In this document: piece by piece, positions 62,414-64,000 of the stretch
Numbering within the stretch: the first letter of the stretch is position 1
Layout of the letters: each line of letters opens with the position of its first letter
From: Hypnocyclicus thermotrophus
GTDB lineage: Bacteria; Fusobacteriota; Fusobacteriia; Fusobacteriales; Fusobacteriaceae
DNA: 64,000 nucleotides
NCBI RefSeq assembly: GCF_004365575.1
Contig: NZ_SOBG01000001.1
Coordinates: 1-64,000 of the forward strand
Reading direction: 5' to 3'
Notes under the pieces: model-generated
Database searches by the model: none
Seen by the model: the letters and a program-made list of their open reading frames with translations, nothing else
Told to the model about the DNA's origin: nothing
Translations under genes and position numbers: made by a program

Positions 62414-62921
62414 ATTTTAAATATACTCTCATCAAAAGATCGCCCGCTTTTATTTTACCCGTTTTTTTCTCTATTTTATCTACTTTTTCCATATTCGCTA
62501 TTACAACTGGTGTACATATAGATTTTGCATTTTCTTTTATATAATTCAAATCATATTTTATAAGTTTTTCACCTTTTTTTATTTTTTCTCCTTCTTTTAA
62601 TTTGGTAAATCCTTTTCCTTTTAAACTTACTGTATCAATTCCAAAATGAATAATAAGTTCTAATTCTTGTATTTCTATAGATATAGCATGTAAAGTGTCA
62701 AATATACTTGATAATTCAGAATTACAAGGAGCATAAATAATAGAACTATTCTCCTCTGGTATTATCCCAACTCCATCACCTATTACTCCAGCTGCAAACG
62801 CTTCATCTGGTATTTCTTCTAAGCTTATAATCTCTCCATCTATTGGTGAAGATATATCTACAACTTTTATTTTATTTTTTGTTTGATTAAAATATTTAAA
62901 TAATTTATTTAATAGATTCAT
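62412..62921 (-). CDS. crr: PTS glucose-type EIIA component
   Basis: A 169-residue cytosolic phosphocarrier of the glucose PTS family. SPIDGEIISLEEIPDEAFAAGVIGDGVGI is the N-terminal signature. The two active-site His are in TLHAISI and LIIHFGIDTV. It passes phosphate from HPr to a sugar IIBC. No IIBC is adjacent, so it probably serves several permeases. ATG 62921 follows GGAGGATAAG; an ATG four codons earlier overlaps that site. Confidence 0.93.
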   Translation of the reverse strand: MNLLNKLFKYFNQTKNKIKVVDISSPIDGEIISLEEIPDEAFAAGVIGDGVGIIPEENSSIIYAPCNSELSSIFDTLHAISIEIQELELIIHFGIDTVSLKGKGFTKLKEGEKIKKGEKLIKYDLNYIKENAKSICTPVVIANMEKVDKIEKKTGKIKAGDLLMRVYLK

Positions 62922-62981
62922 CTTATCCTCCATCTTTTTGATTTTTTAATTAAATTATACTTTATATTTTTCATTTGTCAA

Positions 62982-63344
62982 TTAATTTAATTTTTTTATT
63001 TTTTCAATTAAATTTAAACTATCAAATGGTTTTGAAACAAACTCATTTATCCCTACTTCTTTTGCTATTTTTTTTATATTTGAAAATCCTGCCATTGTAC
63101 TTACTAATATAATTTTTACATTAGGCATTCTTTTCTTTATTTTTCTACTAGCTTCTATTCCGTTTATTTTAGGCATATTCATATCCATAGTAATTATATC
63201 TGGTTCAAATAAAAATGCCTTGTCTATTGCTTCTTTTCCATTACTAGCTTCTGTTACTATTTCATACCCATTTTTTTCTAAAATTTCTCTTATTTCTTCT
63301 CTTATATAAAATAAATCATCTACTATCATTACTTTTTTCCCCAT
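62982..63344 (-). CDS. CheY-like single-domain response regulator
   Basis: A 120-residue receiver domain only. MIVDDLFYIREEI carries the acidic pair, ITMDMNMPKINGIEA the phospho-Asp, and VSTMAG and FVSKPF the conserved Ser/Thr and Lys. No DNA-binding or enzymatic domain. It could act in chemotaxis or a phosphorelay; no che gene is in the window. GAGGG precedes the ATG. It lies 26 bases after an unrecognised partial gene. Confidence 0.92.
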   Translation of the reverse strand: MGKKVMIVDDLFYIREEIREILEKNGYEIVTEASNGKEAIDKAFLFEPDIITMDMNMPKINGIEASRKIKKRMPNVKIILVSTMAGFSNIKKIAKEVGINEFVSKPFDSLNLIEKIKKLN

Positions 63345-63370
63345 ACTATCACTACCCTCAATCTTTTTTA

Positions 63371-64000
63371 TTATTTTTTCTTAAATATAATTAAATCATA
63401 TATATCTTTATATTTATATGGAATTGACATTTTTTCTATTAATATATTCCATAATTTAATAAAGTCCTTATTTGTTATATTTTTTAATTCTTTTAAAAAT
63501 TTCTCTTGAAATCTCAAGTTTTTACTATTTTTTATATAATCAACAAATTTCATTTTAACTAAACTAATCTCTTTTTCATTTAACTTATCTTTTCTCGAAA
63601 AATAAAGATAAAGTACTTCATTATTATTAATGCCATTTTCAAAAATAATTTTTCTAAAAAATGATGCAATGTAATCATATTCTAAATTATTATGAAAATT
63701 ATTAGTTTTTTTATCTATAAAGGGAATAAAAACGTCTAACATATGATTTTTTTCTATAATAATTGAACGTCTTTTCATCAATTCAATTACATCTAATATT
63801 ATTTTATTTTGAACTCTCTTAAATTCTTTATCTATTTCAATACTTATTCCTATATGAGGAAAATATTTTGATGTAAAATCATCTGAGTGTAAATAATTTT
63901 TTACCTTCTCTCTATATTTTAAATTTTCACTAAATTTTATAAAAAATTCATAGGATTTTTTTATAAAAGAATATACAATTTCTTTATTTAATAGAAACTT
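63371..64000 (-). CDS. Unrecognised protein, 5' end outside the window
   Basis: The frame is open from base 64000 without a stop, so the visible 209 codons are the C-terminal part of a larger protein. I do not recognise it. It is rich in Lys/Ile/Phe and probably helical (e.g. SKYFPHIGISIEIDKEFKRV, FLKELKNITNKDFIKLW). It has no membrane segment or repeat. It is followed by the CheY-like gene in the same direction, which hints at signalling. Confidence 0.6.
   Translation of the reverse strand, partial: KFLLNKEIVYSFIKKSYEFFIKFSENLKYREKVKNYLHSDDFTSKYFPHIGISIEIDKEFKRVQNKIILDVIELMKRRSIIIEKNHMLDVFIPFIDKKTNNFHNNLEYDYIASFFRKIIFENGINNNEVLYLYFSRKDKLNEKEISLVKMKFVDYIKNSKNLRFQEKFLKELKNITNKDFIKLWNILIEKMSIPYKYKDIYDLIIFKKK

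Overview
The window is a very AT-rich bacterial chromosome segment with a Gram-negative-type envelope: a TonB-dependent receptor, a TonB protein, an outer-membrane beta-barrel and lipoproteins. Its regulation looks Firmicute-like: a T-box leader, a HutP-family protein, many intrinsic terminators and strong GGAGG-type ribosome sites. This mix, with GatCAB plus an archaeal-type AspRS, fits Fusobacteriota best. The phylum is an inference; no rRNA or other phylogenetic marker was available to me. I see no insertion sequence, prophage, CRISPR array or plasmid gene.

Layout. 1-900 (minus): the 5' end of a DRE-TIM aldolase behind what reads as a complete leader-peptide attenuator with tandem Trp codons, then a Tyr-Lys-Gly tRNA operon. 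900-8240 (minus): a small acidic protein, a divergent alpha-oxoamine-synthase-like PLP enzyme with a D-2-hydroxyacid dehydrogenase, a 5'-nucleotidase-like HAD protein, and the threonine branch operon (ACT protein, hom, thrB, aspartate kinase). 8430-14590 (plus): cobalamin-type uptake (binding protein, permease, ATPase, then a cobalamin riboswitch, BtuB-like receptor and TonB). 14620-18430 (minus): thiol peroxidase, an AMP-ligase/ACP/acyltransferase fusion, and a P-II protein. 18570-22650 (plus): a leader ORF and terminator ahead of hpt-purA, then hutP and pepD. 22700-26420 (minus): mglBAC galactose transporter. 26796-34900 (plus): a PH-like hypothetical, then a T-box leader controlling aspS2-gatCAB, an HD-GYP response regulator and a methyltransferase. 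34900-40370: TIM-barrel protein, serA, an OM barrel, dtd, CsoR, a PilZ protein and a HAD phosphatase. 40420-45960 (minus): maltose/maltodextrin operon (lipoprotein amylase, malE, malF, malG). 46100-50320 (plus): a diguanylate cyclase and lon behind an attenuator-like leader. 50340-53870: a lipoprotein, an oxygen-dependent-type acyl-ACP desaturase opposite a GntR regulator, and an MscS channel. 53920-59380 (minus): alpha-galactosidase, GT-B-like protein, monoacylglycerol-lipase-like hydrolase and GPH transporter. 59660-62370 (plus): TetR regulator and two half-size ChrA proteins with a PAS-GGDEF cyclase between them. 62400-64000 (minus): PTS EIIA, a CheY-like protein and a partial unknown protein.

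Themes. RNA leaders control many operons: Trp attenuator, cobalamin riboswitch, T-box, hpt leader, lon leader and hairpins after both sugar-binding-protein genes. Sugar uptake is represented by mgl, mal, alpha-galactosidase/GPH and EIIA. A cyclic-di-GMP set is spread over the window: two GGDEF proteins, one HD-GYP and one PilZ. The most unusual items are the Trp-codon attenuator in front of a non-trp gene, the T-box leader lacking a recognisable UGGN acceptor-binding motif, the hpt-purA leader ORF, the galactoside/lipid operon, and the desaturase.
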